This document shows positions 56,901 to 64,000 of a DNA stretch of 64,000 bases, in pieces (within the stretch, counting starts at the first letter, position 1; each line of letters opens with the position of its first letter). The notes under the pieces were generated by a model. That model had not been told where the DNA came from and ran no database searches. It saw only the letters and a list, made by a program, of their open reading frames with translations. A program made the translations under genes and the position numbers. The stretch comes from Cristatella mucedo (lineage: Eukaryota > Bryozoa > Phylactolaemata > Cristatellidae), in contig WPIO01000093.1 in assembly GCA_009760855.2 (NCBI GenBank), positions 706,001 through 770,000 of the forward strand. The letters run 5' to 3'.

Positions 56901-57821
56901 CATCCACATGCATCATATGTGCAGTTGACTCTCAAGTGTTGAATATGTCGACCGTAGCATAGTGCATTTCTTCTAATATTCGTTTTTGTTGTGACTACTG
57001 GTGTAGGGGTGGGTGGGGGGCCAACAGGCCCTGCATGCTCCTTTGCCTTCTTATGATTGCCTGCCTCGGGAAATGTCAAGATCTGGCTGCCTCCTTGACT
57101 TAATCATGGCTATACCAATGACTAATAGATATGCCTCGAGTCTCAGCATCTCTAGGTCTGTAACTCCACAAAGCCATTGAGACTAAGTGGGTGTTACTCA
57201 GGAGAGTTTTTAATAGGGCACTCAAAGCCTAGGCGGTTTTCGGCACGAATTCTTTAGCCATATAGTATCTCATTTACCTATTTCTGTTTGCTGTAGAGCT
57301 GCAATCCAACCTGGGGTAATTTCCTCAACGGGTACTTGCTGTGAGGAACCATTCTTACTCGTTATTAGCCTTATCGTGCTTTACCATTCGCGAATAAGGT
57401 GGGAAATACATGCTGACGTGATCATGCAGCACCGTACATTGGTGCTTTCATGGTGTGTGCGTGCGTGTGGTGCCTTTGAACCGTGCAAGTGTTAAACTGG
57501 AACATCTGAATTGCTTTCTTGCACGTCCTCGGTGTTGCTAAACGTCTCAGCTGTTCTGCCGCCCGATGTGCTTTTCTGCTTTTTATTTACAGTGTCAGTT
57601 TATGCGGTTTCTATAGGATAGGTTGTTGTTCGTCATTCGATGTGTTATGTCGAACGAACAATCCTTGCTGACTTGATGTCACCCTGTTTTCTTAGGAGCA
57701 GAAGGCAGCTGGCCCACTCAGCAATAGTCGTGCAACCACGGTAGCCACCACCAAGCGGAAGATCTATCGAGCTGATGGCTATTTTAGTGACGAAGAAGAA
57801 GTTGCTGGAGACGACACGTAG
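44856..57821 (+). CDS. ZCRB1: ZCRB1 orthologue (U11/U12 snRNP 31 kDa), complete 5-exon gene, 224 aa
   Basis: Zinc finger CCHC-type and RNA-binding motif protein 1, a component of the U11/U12 di-snRNP of the minor spliceosome in the nucleus. Exons: 44856-44968, 50035-50146, 52000-52107, 52239-52454, 57696-57821. All are GT-AG with matching phases, and total 675 nt including stop. Domains: RRM at residues ~10-88 (RNP2 VYISNI in exon 1, RNP1 KGVAFVLF in exon 2), a CCHC knuckle C-Y-E-C-x4-H-x4-C split between exons 3 and 4, a Lys-rich then acidic segment, a poly-Gln run, and the conserved YFSDEEE C-terminus. Human ZCRB1 is 217 aa, so length agrees. It is transcribed divergently from TMEM245. Introns 1 and 4 (about 5 kb each) are mostly transposon DNA. 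Confidence 0.96.
45380..47992 (+). mobile_element. L2-A LINE, 5'-truncated, sense, in ZCRB1 intron 1
   Basis: The longest L2-A copy. It begins in the endonuclease C-terminus ([15 protein letters not shown]...[10 protein letters not shown]), then has a full reverse transcriptase: [70 protein letters not shown] and the catalytic [10 protein letters not shown]. The C-terminal region runs to 47750 and the 3' UTR ends in an (ATT)n-type tail at about 47966-47992. It carries at least two frameshifts (near 46920, where the 54560 copy has one more C, and near 47220) and another break near 45680. It is therefore inactive, though recently enough inserted to be readable. The motif set fits the L2/CR1 group. 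Confidence 0.92.
48120..48840 (+). mobile_element. L2-B LINE fragment split by an L2-A insertion
   Basis: L2-B sequence runs from about 48120 to 48337 (Leu-Thr-His-Lys-Ala to the trp-asn-ser-leu-pro region) and resumes at about 48563 with the next L2-B bases (cttatgcaacgac...) through the family 3' end at about 48835. The intervening 48337-48562 is a minus-strand L2-A tail. Confidence 0.8.
48337..48562 (-). mobile_element. L2-A 3' tail inserted in L2-B
   Basis: An AAT-rich run, then the complement of the L2-A terminal hairpin and 3' UTR up to the conserved gtgctgaca/tgcatgctgcc segment. The flanks are adjacent bases of one L2-B copy. Confidence 0.82.
48856..49830 (+). mobile_element. L2-B LINE, old degenerate copy in ZCRB1 intron 1
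   Basis: Decayed frames (49066-49275, 49280-49516) preserve [38 protein letters not shown] and [13 protein letters not shown], followed by the family 3' UTR and end. It directly follows another L2-B copy and is more diverged than it. Confidence 0.78.
50035..50146 (+). CDS. ZCRB1: ZCRB1 exon 2 (residues 38-75), RNP1
   Basis: The acceptor is TCATTATTTTAG. It encodes [20 protein letters not shown], including RNP1, and the second RRM helix up to LNNTE. The donor GTACTC is weak. Read through, the frame continues 15 codons to a TAG at 50192-50194, giving a peptide that itself resembles an RRM end (see findings). Confidence 0.94.
50525..50600. repeat. Imperfect TG/TC-rich simple repeat
   Basis: gtgtgtgtgcgtgtgcatgt followed by tctgtctgtctgtc, in ZCRB1 intron 2. 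Confidence 0.8.
51083..51274. mobile_element. SPIN-like hAT MITE in ZCRB1 intron 2 (between exons 2 and 3)
   Basis: 192 bp with terminal inverted repeats CAGTGGTTCTCAACCT and (reverse complement of the right end) CAGCGGTTGTCAACCT. It is flanked by an 8-bp near-duplication, CCCTAAGA at 51075-51082 and CCCTAATA at 51275-51282. Internal text (cttcctaatgccg, ccctttaatatagttcctc, atggtcttaggcc, gtgaaagggttgttcgac, gacccacaggttga) matches the SPIN/hAT-Charlie non-autonomous consensus as I remember it from vertebrates. The 8-bp duplication is the hAT signature. There is no coding capacity. Confidence 0.85.
51425..51510 (+). mobile_element. L2/SINE-type 3' tail in ZCRB1 intron 2
   Basis: Hairpin tail aaagagatattaagttctct followed by tttggtgccatgcaaacg. 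Confidence 0.45.
52000..52107 (+). CDS. ZCRB1: ZCRB1 exon 3 (residues 76-111)
   Basis: The exon is 108 bp, phase 0 on both sides, between TTATTGTTGCAG and TGTGGG|GTGTGT. It encodes [20 protein letters not shown], the last RRM strand and linker, and then the first half of the zinc knuckle (RCYECG). The donor is weak. Confidence 0.95.
52239..52454 (+). CDS. ZCRB1: ZCRB1 exon 4 (residues 112-183)
   Basis: Follows a 131-bp intron ending TTCGTGCCAG. It encodes [20 protein letters not shown] (rest of the zinc knuckle and the REPP motif), a run of eight Lys, an acidic Asp/Ser segment, six Gln, and SLALALSYQ before GTGGGT. The CAG repeat could be length-variable. Confidence 0.95.
52530..53565 (-). 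mobile_element. L2-B LINE fragment in ZCRB1 intron 4
   Basis: Antisense to ZCRB1. It carries the region just after the YADD motif to the 3' end: [37 protein letters not shown], and [19 protein letters not shown]. The 3' UTR ends with the family's terminal stretch at about 52540-52620 (compare 15595-15660). It has several frame breaks. Confidence 0.85.
53854..56549 (+). mobile_element. Tc1/mariner-like transposon, decayed, interrupted by L2-A
   Basis: The left end after TA is CAGTGCCGGCCCAAAACATG. The right end's reverse complement is AGTGCCGGCCCAAAAGATCT. Removing the L2-A at 54445-55630 leaves about 1.5 kb, normal for Tc1. Decayed coding: a helix-turn-helix remnant near 54290-54350 ([13 protein letters not shown]), then after the L2 a [10 protein letters not shown] segment, [14 protein letters not shown] with [24 protein letters not shown], an [12 protein letters not shown] segment, and [13 protein letters not shown] followed by a PRRLLG tail. 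Frameshifts and stops throughout make it a fossil. Confidence 0.85.
54445..55630 (+). mobile_element. L2-A LINE, 5'-truncated, nested inside a Tc1-like element
   Basis: Begins at the VLGP/YADD part of the reverse transcriptase (matches 46800 onward) and runs through the C-terminal domain (about 54903-55397), the 3' UTR and an (ATT)n tail at about 55603-55628. Its flanks are both halves of a Tc1-like transposon, so it inserted after that element. Confidence 0.88.
56551..56665 (-). mobile_element. SINE (type 1), abutting the Tc1-like right end
   Basis: Reverse strand: GACCAAGGTCGTGGGCTCGAG, CCCTGCGACATGTGTGAAGT, then the hairpin tail (CCTGGATGAAGATTCAGTTG...GGGCG). It starts at the last base of the Tc1-like element. 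Confidence 0.7.
57150..57275 (-). mobile_element. L2-B 3' terminal fragment in ZCRB1 intron 4
   Basis: Complement of the L2-B 3' end (ctgtaactccacaaagcc...gtgttactcaggagagttt). Confidence 0.7.
57696..57821 (+). CDS. ZCRB1: ZCRB1 exon 5 (residues 184-224), stop codon
   Basis: The acceptor is CACCCTGTTTTCTTAG. It encodes [15 protein letters not shown], a basic KRKIYRADG, and then [13 protein letters not shown] before TAG. The Tyr-Phe-Ser-Asp-Glu-Glu-Glu motif is the conserved C-terminus of ZCRB1. Confidence 0.95.
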   Translation, partial: EQKAAGPLSNSRATTVATTKRKIYRADGYFSDEEEVAGDDT

Positions 57822-58396
57822 TTGTATCCTTATTCGGCCATATAGCCACCAGGATTCATCGATTCAGCTGCAGTAAAAGACTCGTACTGCACCTTGCTAG
57901 CCTGATATTTCACAGCCATTATACGATGCTACGTGTGAGGAAGGCTCGATTCGATGTACCCATTGAAGTTGAGCGTTGACAGAATTGCATAGCAATGCTG
58001 TCTTTGTCTGCATCGTTGCACGAAGACCAGCTATCTGAACTCGTGCTTAGGCTTAGTGATCCAGCAGCATGGCCTAGCTGTCTCTATATTTATCTGTTTA
58101 GCTTTACCATTCATTCACATTTTTTTTGCTTGAAAGTGACCGCTGAAACTGGATCGACAACTGCTCCGGTCAGTCCCGAGATGGGCAAACTTGAGATTTA
58201 TACGGCTACTAAATGAACTTATTCCTAGGTTACAAAAGAGATAGCTCTTTGCTTTACCAGACTCTGCAATTAGCTCACCTTCAGAACACGTAACCTCTGA
58301 CTTGGACAACGTTCTATTGGTGAAGGCTGTCGTTTGGCTACAGGAACGGTACACGAATTGTAATGACATTTTTCAGGGCATGATGCACGAGCCCGG

Positions 58397-58402
58397 AATA
58401 AA
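58397..58402 (+). other. Candidate polyadenylation signal for ZCRB1
   Basis: The first AATAAA noticed after the ZCRB1 stop, 576 bp downstream. The 3' UTR between them (57822-58396) shows no recognised gene. An AGTAAA variant lies much closer, near 57871, and could be used instead. Confidence 0.3.
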
Positions 58403-58527
58403 TGGATTCCAATGTATTATAAACATCGTCATTTCTCTTGCACTTGAATCCATACAATGGTCGTTTTTCATGCAAAGTTGTGTACCCATGTATACTTTTA
58501 CTGCCCCCGTTGAAGGCGCTGTCTAAA

Positions 58528-58697
58528 AGAACTCTTAGCTGATTTAGCAGCCTTGTTTCTATAGCGGCAGAAGACCCTTGTCGGCTTTGACCGCTGCTTG
58601 CAGTTGGTAAGAAAGGATCGCCCAACTGCAGGATTCGAACCCACGAACTCCGTCGTAAAGAGCGAGCACCTTACCTCCTGGACTATCATGGCCCAGT
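58528..58697 (-). mobile_element. tRNA-derived SINE (type 2)
   Basis: Reverse strand: TGGGCCATGATAGTCCAGGA, B-box GGGTTCGAATCC, body ending GCTAAATCAGCTAAGAG. It lies 126 bp after the candidate ZCRB1 poly(A) signal. Confidence 0.78.
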
Positions 58698-58959
58698 CTA
58701 CTGTAGTAAACCGCTTTCGTCCAGGCCTCTGACGACCTAACATAGTGAGTGATATTTGGTTAATACGTTTGACTCTTTTATTGCCATTTGAAAACCGACA
58801 ATATTTCGGAATATTATGTTTAGCTTTGCCGGCTAATAATTTACTCGGTAACTGTTCCCGGTGGAGCTTTCTTCTGAACACTTCTACTAAGCCAACGTGA
58901 TCTCTGACAACTGATTTCTAAGAGCCAATAGTTTTACAACAAGCAGCTTAGAGTCGTGC

Positions 58960-59165
58960 AGACATTCGGTCATGGATGTCTACCAATTTCCCAAAAACTA
59001 AACGATAATACCGAACTCCTACACATTAGATGCTCCGGGCGAGCAGCCGGGCTAAGAGAAGTCGCCCTGTAATTGTTTGTGCCATTGTGCGACCCTCACC
59101 ATGTGCTCGGAATTAAGGGCCTGTGTGATAGAATCGTGAAGTTTTAAATCTTCATTAAGAAGAAC
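58960..59165 (+). mobile_element. L2-B fragment, decayed
   Basis: Follows the L2-B region after YADD (KLNDNTELLHIRCSGRAAGL-like text, then a diverged GVVFD region). Compare 48065-48140. Confidence 0.55.
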
Positions 59166-59169
59166 CCTT

Positions 59170-59580
59170 CCACATCTAACCATCACGCTCAATCGCTGAT
59201 TGTCTTGCTTGGTTATCTTTCGCCAGTCTACATAGTAGAACTACTTCCTTGTCTTGCTAGGTATCGTACCAATAGACGTGTGACTCAAATCGTTAGCTGA
59301 TCGTCGAAGCAGCATCCAATAGTTTAGATACCGTGCCTTTAGTTCGTTTTGCTCTCAAATCGTGCTCACTCGCTGACTGACTAACGAATTCCATAACCTG
59401 ACAGAAAAAAGAAGCTAAAAACGCTTTGCTGGGTCCGCGTGAATTGGTGTTCGAGTGCTTGTGCTGCTGCCGCTGTGAATGTTCTCACTAACCCACTAGC
59501 CATATTGACATGCTTTCCTTACAGCACATATACAGTGCCTATAAGAGATCGAGTTTTCAGTAGTTCAATAAAAATGTACT
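59170..59580 (+). mobile_element. L2-like 3' fragment, decayed
   Basis: Decayed C-terminal region and 3' UTR (acatgctttccttacagcac) ending with a hairpin-like gcctataagagatcgagttttc tail. Most like 32130-32575. Confidence 0.55.
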
Positions 59581-60708
59581 ATTATGTTTTTTATGTAAAT
59601 TTGAAAGTATGAATATGGGGGAAAAGTCTCGATGCATTACGTGAGCTTGAATTGGTGCGTTGATGTTTACTTCGATAATAAAGGTTGCAAAATTATTCGT
59701 TAATGCGGCAACGAAATAAACTTGCACTTACATGTGAGATTGCCGAAGTTGAAAGTACTAAGGCTGTTGATAAAAGATCAATCACTGAGACTACTTCAAA
59801 AACCGAAGCAATTAGCCTGAATAGGCATGTGTAGCGAACTCCTGAGAGCTCGTGGTGTACTGATTCAACAGCTGGAAAGGAGCCATTGCTGCTATCGTCT
59901 AGCTCGAAGCAGGCAGTGCCCTGATGGTGCCTATGATTGGTCATTGATTGGCTTGTGTCCCCATCATTTCAAACGAGTAGAACTTAGCTTCCCAGTCTTC
60001 TTTCGGACTTCCGTCAGCCACAGACCACACCCCCAGTCCTGGAGACTTGGGTAGAAAGGCCAAAGCAGGGCCGAAGCGAGCCAGACCGTGTAAACGCGGC
60101 TTCTCTTTCACAGTTTGTCTATGCTATATGTATAGAGGTACACGAATGTGCTGTCAATTTGTAATTGCTTGTTATGCCCAGGTTGACTGAAAATACCGAC
60201 TGCGCATGCAAATGAATACTCTAGTGTATGTAAGCAGGAATGAGCTCAATCCAATAGGTAGCTCGCGGTCGTCGGGGGGGGGGGGGCTCGCGTGCACTCG
60301 AGAGGCGGCGGCGCGACGAAGAACAACGATGAATGATGCCTCCACAGACTAGTTTCGGGTGAGACGACAGCGGCTATATCATACGCAGGCGGGTGAGCGT
60401 ACATACTGGTTTAGTAGCCGTCGTGTAAGCAGCCGCAGAGCGCGAGGAGAGATGAGTGTGTGAGGGAGTGAGGGAGAGTGGATAGCGTCCACACTGGTCA
60501 ATGGACAAGCAGAAAGTAGGTCGTTGCAGCGCTAGTGAGATCGTACGACCCAGCTAACCCTTCGTGAATTAAGTCGAGCTTGGTCAGTCTCGACTGCAGT
60601 GCTTAATGAGCTGCGGTGCAGCTCGCCCGTTGGCAGGGCGGGTGAGTCCGGCTGGGGCGGAACGACACTGCGACCAGAACACGCCCACAGTCACCTGTCA
60701 CAGCCTTA
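59581..60708. other. Intergenic, GC-rich from 60240
   Basis: From about 60240 to 60690 the DNA is GC- and CpG-rich (gcggcggcgcgacg, cagccgcagagcgcgaggag), suggesting a regulatory island, but no coding exon with splice support is visible. Confidence 0.35.
60274..60286 (+). repeat. Run of 13 G in GC-rich DNA
   Basis: A G13 homopolymer between gtc and ctcgcg. It could also be a sequencing-sensitive site. Confidence 0.85.
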
Positions 60709-60806
60709 AGCCTGGTTTAGACGGCGAGTCTTGCTTCCACCCAACTCGAGTCTTCGGTGTATACGTCACAAATACCGCGGGGTGGTCCAGACTTAGGGTA
60801 AGACTT

Positions 60807-61009
60807 TGATGTGTGTGCCTGTTGCTTCTCGGCCACTGGTGTGTGGTGCCCCGCTCTCAGTGGGTGGTTGGGCGGTTTGCTCGGTGCAGCCTTTGATGTG
60901 GGCTGGTGTTTGGGTGGTTGGCTCAGTGCGGCCTTTGATGTGGGCATGTGGCCCACCATGGTGGCTCATCACGGATGCACTCCCTTATCTGTGGTGAGTC
61001 AGCCCCTAG

Positions 61010-61074
<65 letters not shown>

Positions 61075-61182
61075 CCTCTGGGGAATAAAGATTGAGTCTC
61101 ATTTCACCGATCACGTTCGCCTGCTCGTGTCTCCGTGAGACTCCACCAGCGCTGCTGCTGCCGGAGACACAGTAACATAACA
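60807..61182 (+). mobile_element. Probable solo LTR nested in the Harbinger-like element
   Basis: Starts TG (TGATGTGTG) and ends CA (GTAACATAACA). It is flanked by ACTT at 60803-60806 and 61183-61186, a 4-bp duplication. It has a long TA run at about 61014-61070 that could act as a TATA region, then GGAATAAAGATTGAGTCTC, which looks like an LTR polyadenylation signal. A tandem repeat of about 45 bp lies at 60868-60950. No internal retroelement genes are present. Confidence 0.5.
61014..61070. repeat. (TA)n run inside the probable solo LTR
   Basis: Uninterrupted alternating TA of about 56 bp ending just before gtaccctctgg. Confidence 0.95.
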
Positions 61183-61602
61183 ACTTGACTTAGGGTGAGA
61201 CTCAGTAGCCAAACCCGGTTCTACTTTTTCAGCCAAGACTAAGCAAGTGACCAATCATAGATACCGTTCAGGCATCGCCAACTTGACCAGCGAAATCATC
61301 GATAAGTTCTTGGCCAGTCCCTGTTTATATTATATATATATTATATATATTATTAATATAATATAAGTAGCAGATTTTGAGGCAGATAAAGGCTATAGCG
61401 GACAGGTTTCATTCTACCGGAAATTACCTTAGCGAAGCCAGGCCGTAGGGAACCGTCGCTGCTATCCCCATCAACGCTCAGTGGGCGGAGCGAGTAGGCC
61501 ACCAGACTTGAAGCGAGATTGCCATCTGAACCTCCCACAAACCGGAAGACCGTGGTAAGACTCGCGTTGGTAGAAAGAAAGACTAGCCGTCAAAACCAGG
61601 CT

Positions 61603-63164
61603 TTACAGAAATTCCCAATTCTGCACACTGCGACTAAAACTGGAGAGCAAATTGCGACGCACGCTGCGACAGCTGCTTGTATACATTTGGTCGTATAGGC
61701 TATTTTAGCTGTCCTCTCGATAGAGGTTTTCGAAGAAATGCGCGTCGTATTCCTCGGCACGGCGGCTTTGCTTGCAGGTCGTTTCCGGCTGCGAGCAGAC
61801 CGGCTCCTTCTCCTTTTGCTCGCCACTTAGCCGCTGCCCTCACTAGCAGAAACAGTCAGAACCAGCAACGAGTCCCAAGCTCGGCGACGCGATTCGCATT
61901 AACAACTTTTTGAGCTGCCTCGGTGTGACATTTTGGAGAGGCCTTTTTAGGAAATGCAAGTCTCACATTTCTCGAATGCGGCTGAGCCGCGGTAGCCGAA
62001 GGAATAGAGGTCCCACGTGACTACTCCGACTTGGCTTCTCCCCCCCTCTCGCGCCAATGGGTTACGGTGAAAACTTTCTGAGACTAGAAGCTTACGCACT
62101 TAAACCCCCAGATTCCATCGATGGAAACCGTGCGAGCTTTGAGAACGCAGAGACGAGCAAAGAAGCGCGGCTGGAAGCTAAGTGCCCGTAGTTTACTGAG
62201 TAGATCATCGATGGTTAGCGCCAAGTGCTACAGCTCAAGAGCAACGAACGATCCGCTGCCTACGACCGGCCGAGCTCTACCGAGCCGTCAAACTAAAGCC
62301 AGTGCCCCTCGTATGACGCAGCACACAGCCAGCGCTCGTCCTTTAAAGCTTCGATCGCTGCCGGCATCGATGCGTGCATTCAAAGGTGGCAGGGCGGAAC
62401 CGCTGAGTCGCCAGCCGACGTCGTTACCTCGGTATGGCTATTTGCATTAAGGTTAGCGACGCTCGAGCTTAAAATACCTCGCTCGTCGGTAGCATAGCGG
62501 GCCCTATCTCGGTGTAACGCCTGAGACGGTGTCCCCATAATTAAACTAATTATATGCACCGAGTTGCATCATCTGAGCGTGATGCGACCAGTGAGCGAGC
62601 GAGCTGGCGCGAGAGCGTCCGTCCAGACTTCAGAGCTCGCTACTCAAGCAACTGCTGCTTCTGCAACTGCTGCTTCTGCACGGCAGACCCTTCCAAACAT
62701 TTAAGTGTCGCCTCTCATCATACGCCTGCACGTTTACTCAGCCATCACTCCGCCGTCAAACTGCCCTGAGCTCACAGCCCCCCAGCCCCTCTGCAGAGCG
62801 ATCAGCCACTTGCAGGAGAGAGCAGCGAGCGAGACAGCGAAGAGGATATTGCACATCCGGACTCTGATTTCACAGACTTGGCTGACAGGAGAGGAAGCCA
62901 CACTTTCACTCCAATTCACCCAATTTCACTCCAATTCTAATCAGAGGCCTCGGTCACGCTAAGTCCTGTGCTGTGCTGTGCTTCTGACGTCTGGGTCCAG
63001 CAGTGGAACTTGTTGGATTATAGGTGCCAACTTTTTTCCTCCTCCAGTCGGCCAGATGAGCAGTGCTTCTGCAGCAGCATGGCTGCTCTATTCTAGGCTA
63101 TGGGAGTCACCTAGTCAGCCTTCTTGTGTGCTTTAGCATCCGCCAAAGCACTACACTTGTTTGG
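61603..63164. other. GC-rich DNA of unknown role
   Basis: CpG-rich patches at 61700-61900 and 61970-62900. A 109-codon basic plus-strand frame (62121-62450) has no recognisable family. A minus-strand frame near 61702-61840 reads like a protein C-terminus (see findings). Confidence 0.3.
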
Positions 63165-63325
63165 TTGCGCCTGGATGGCTAAGCACGTGCAAGCCGTGCA
63201 AGTTCTGCAACCCGTGTTTGCTGATTCTCTTGCTGCGAGTTGCTAAGTGCCTGGATAGAGATTTAGCTCTATTAGGGTGCTGTACAAGTTACCTTATTAA
63301 CACTATTATACTTATTATTGTTATG
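63165..63325 (+). mobile_element. Type 1 SINE, decayed
   Basis: Probable head (gcgcctggatggctaagcac) and B-box-like aagttctgcaacccg, then tail aagtgcctggatagagattt...tattagggtgctgtacaa. Confidence 0.5.
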
Positions 63326-63944
63326 CATCCCGACAACCGTCGCAGGAATTAACTTGTCTTTAATGCGTCTTCCGAACCATTTGCTTTTCAGATTTCCGGT
63401 CATCAGTAGGTAACTTGGCTGGAAATAGGTAAGCACTTTTAGCTTCGACCCTATCCAATAGATACCCATCTGATTGATAGGACGTCAGAAACGATCTCAA
63501 AACTAAATTACGATTAATGCTCAGAATTGCTGGAAATACTGGAAGAGACAACCTCAATGCACTGCAGCACAAGAGATTTCGTCTGCTACTCATCGTGTTT
63601 ATCACTGGCGTCGTCTCGCCATCCGGTTCGGTCAATCGTACACATAATTAGAAAATACGTGAGGTATACTAGGCAAAACCCAGCACATTTATTAGCTGAA
63701 CACATCCAAAGTAACAGACTTTCAATAAGCAGTGAAGAATGAAGGTTTTGCGAAACAGAAGGTCCAGTCCAAACGCTTTTACGACTCAGCGATTCAGCAA
63801 AAGCAGCATGATCGTATCTCCAGGAAGTTTTCATACATTCAACCACATGGAGATCACTGCATTGTATTTATAAAGTTCCAATTTAAATGAAATTCCATGA
63901 AGCCACGTAAACATTATGACAAGCAAAAGAATTGGATTCCCCAT

Positions 63945-64000
63945 TCAGCAAAAATATGATATTACTCACCATTCAATTGCATTTCCCTTTGCAGCAAATA
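63945..64000 (+). mobile_element. L2-A 3' UTR, cut by the window end
   Basis: The last 56 bases match the L2-A 3' UTR just before the terminal hairpin (atcactcaccattcaattgc at 8121). The element continues beyond the window. Confidence 0.75.

Larger units (their letters stand above)
60709..61602. mobile_element. PIF/Harbinger-like element with ~46-bp TIRs
   Basis: The left end starts AGCCTGGTTTAGACGGCGAG; the right end's reverse complement starts AGCCTGGTTTTGACGGCTAG. The match extends about 46 bp with roughly seven differences by eye. Flanking TTA (60706-60708 and 61603-61605) is the 3-bp TWA duplication typical of PIF/Harbinger. There is no transposase frame, so it is non-autonomous. About 376 bp inside (60807-61182) looks like a separate insertion. 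Confidence 0.72.

Noticed and set aside
44856..57821. U12-type (minor-class) introns in ZCRB1, a minor-spliceosome gene that might regulate itself.
   Set aside because: All four introns have U2-type GT-AG ends, with no ATATCC or GTATCC donor. TMEM245 introns were also checked and none fits.

Overview
This is a window of animal (metazoan, very probably invertebrate) nuclear DNA. The evidence is two multi-exon genes with GT-AG introns, long introns packed with non-LTR retrotransposon debris, tRNA-derived SINEs, and DNA transposons of metazoan families. The species cannot be fixed by eye. Protein divergence from vertebrate orthologues and the repeat content fit a mollusc, chelicerate or annelid, and a SPIN-like hAT element is present. 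The supplied translations sometimes begin at TTG or CTG, so the starts and splice sites below were read from the nucleotides.

Layout. (1) 5054-35459, minus strand: a complete TMEM245 orthologue, a multi-pass membrane protein with a C-terminal AI-2E-transporter-like domain. It is reconstructed as 16 phase-consistent exons encoding 879 residues. Exons 1-4 lie within 2.3 kb of GC-rich DNA at the 5' end; the other 12 are spread over 25 kb of repeat-filled intron. (2) 35460-44855: a spacer of about 9.4 kb between two divergently transcribed genes, holding L2-type retrotransposon remains and microsatellites. (3) 44856-57821, plus strand: a complete ZCRB1 orthologue (U11/U12 snRNP 31 kDa protein, minor spliceosome) in 5 exons, 224 residues. 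Intron 1 holds a large L2 copy, intron 3 holds a SPIN-like hAT MITE, and intron 5 (labelled here intron 4, between exons 4 and 5) holds an L2-B copy plus a Tc1-like transposon broken by a later L2 insertion. (4) 57822-64000: the ZCRB1 3' side, SINE and L2 remnants, a PIF/Harbinger-like element with a probable solo LTR inside it, and GC-rich DNA in which no gene is recognised.

Repeats. There are at least two recognisable L2-group LINE families: L2-A with an (ATT)n 3' tail, and L2-B with a different 3' end. More diverged relatives (L2-C) are also present. Two tRNA-type SINE families occur. One carries the L2-like 3' hairpin and so is probably mobilised by L2 machinery.

The two genes act in unrelated processes, and no operon-like or gene-cluster system is visible. 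The observations most worth following are the SPIN-like hAT element with a near-perfect 8-bp target duplication, an RRM-like read-through end in ZCRB1 exon 2, nested transposons that give relative ages, and a TMEM245 stop codon that overlaps a perfect splice donor.
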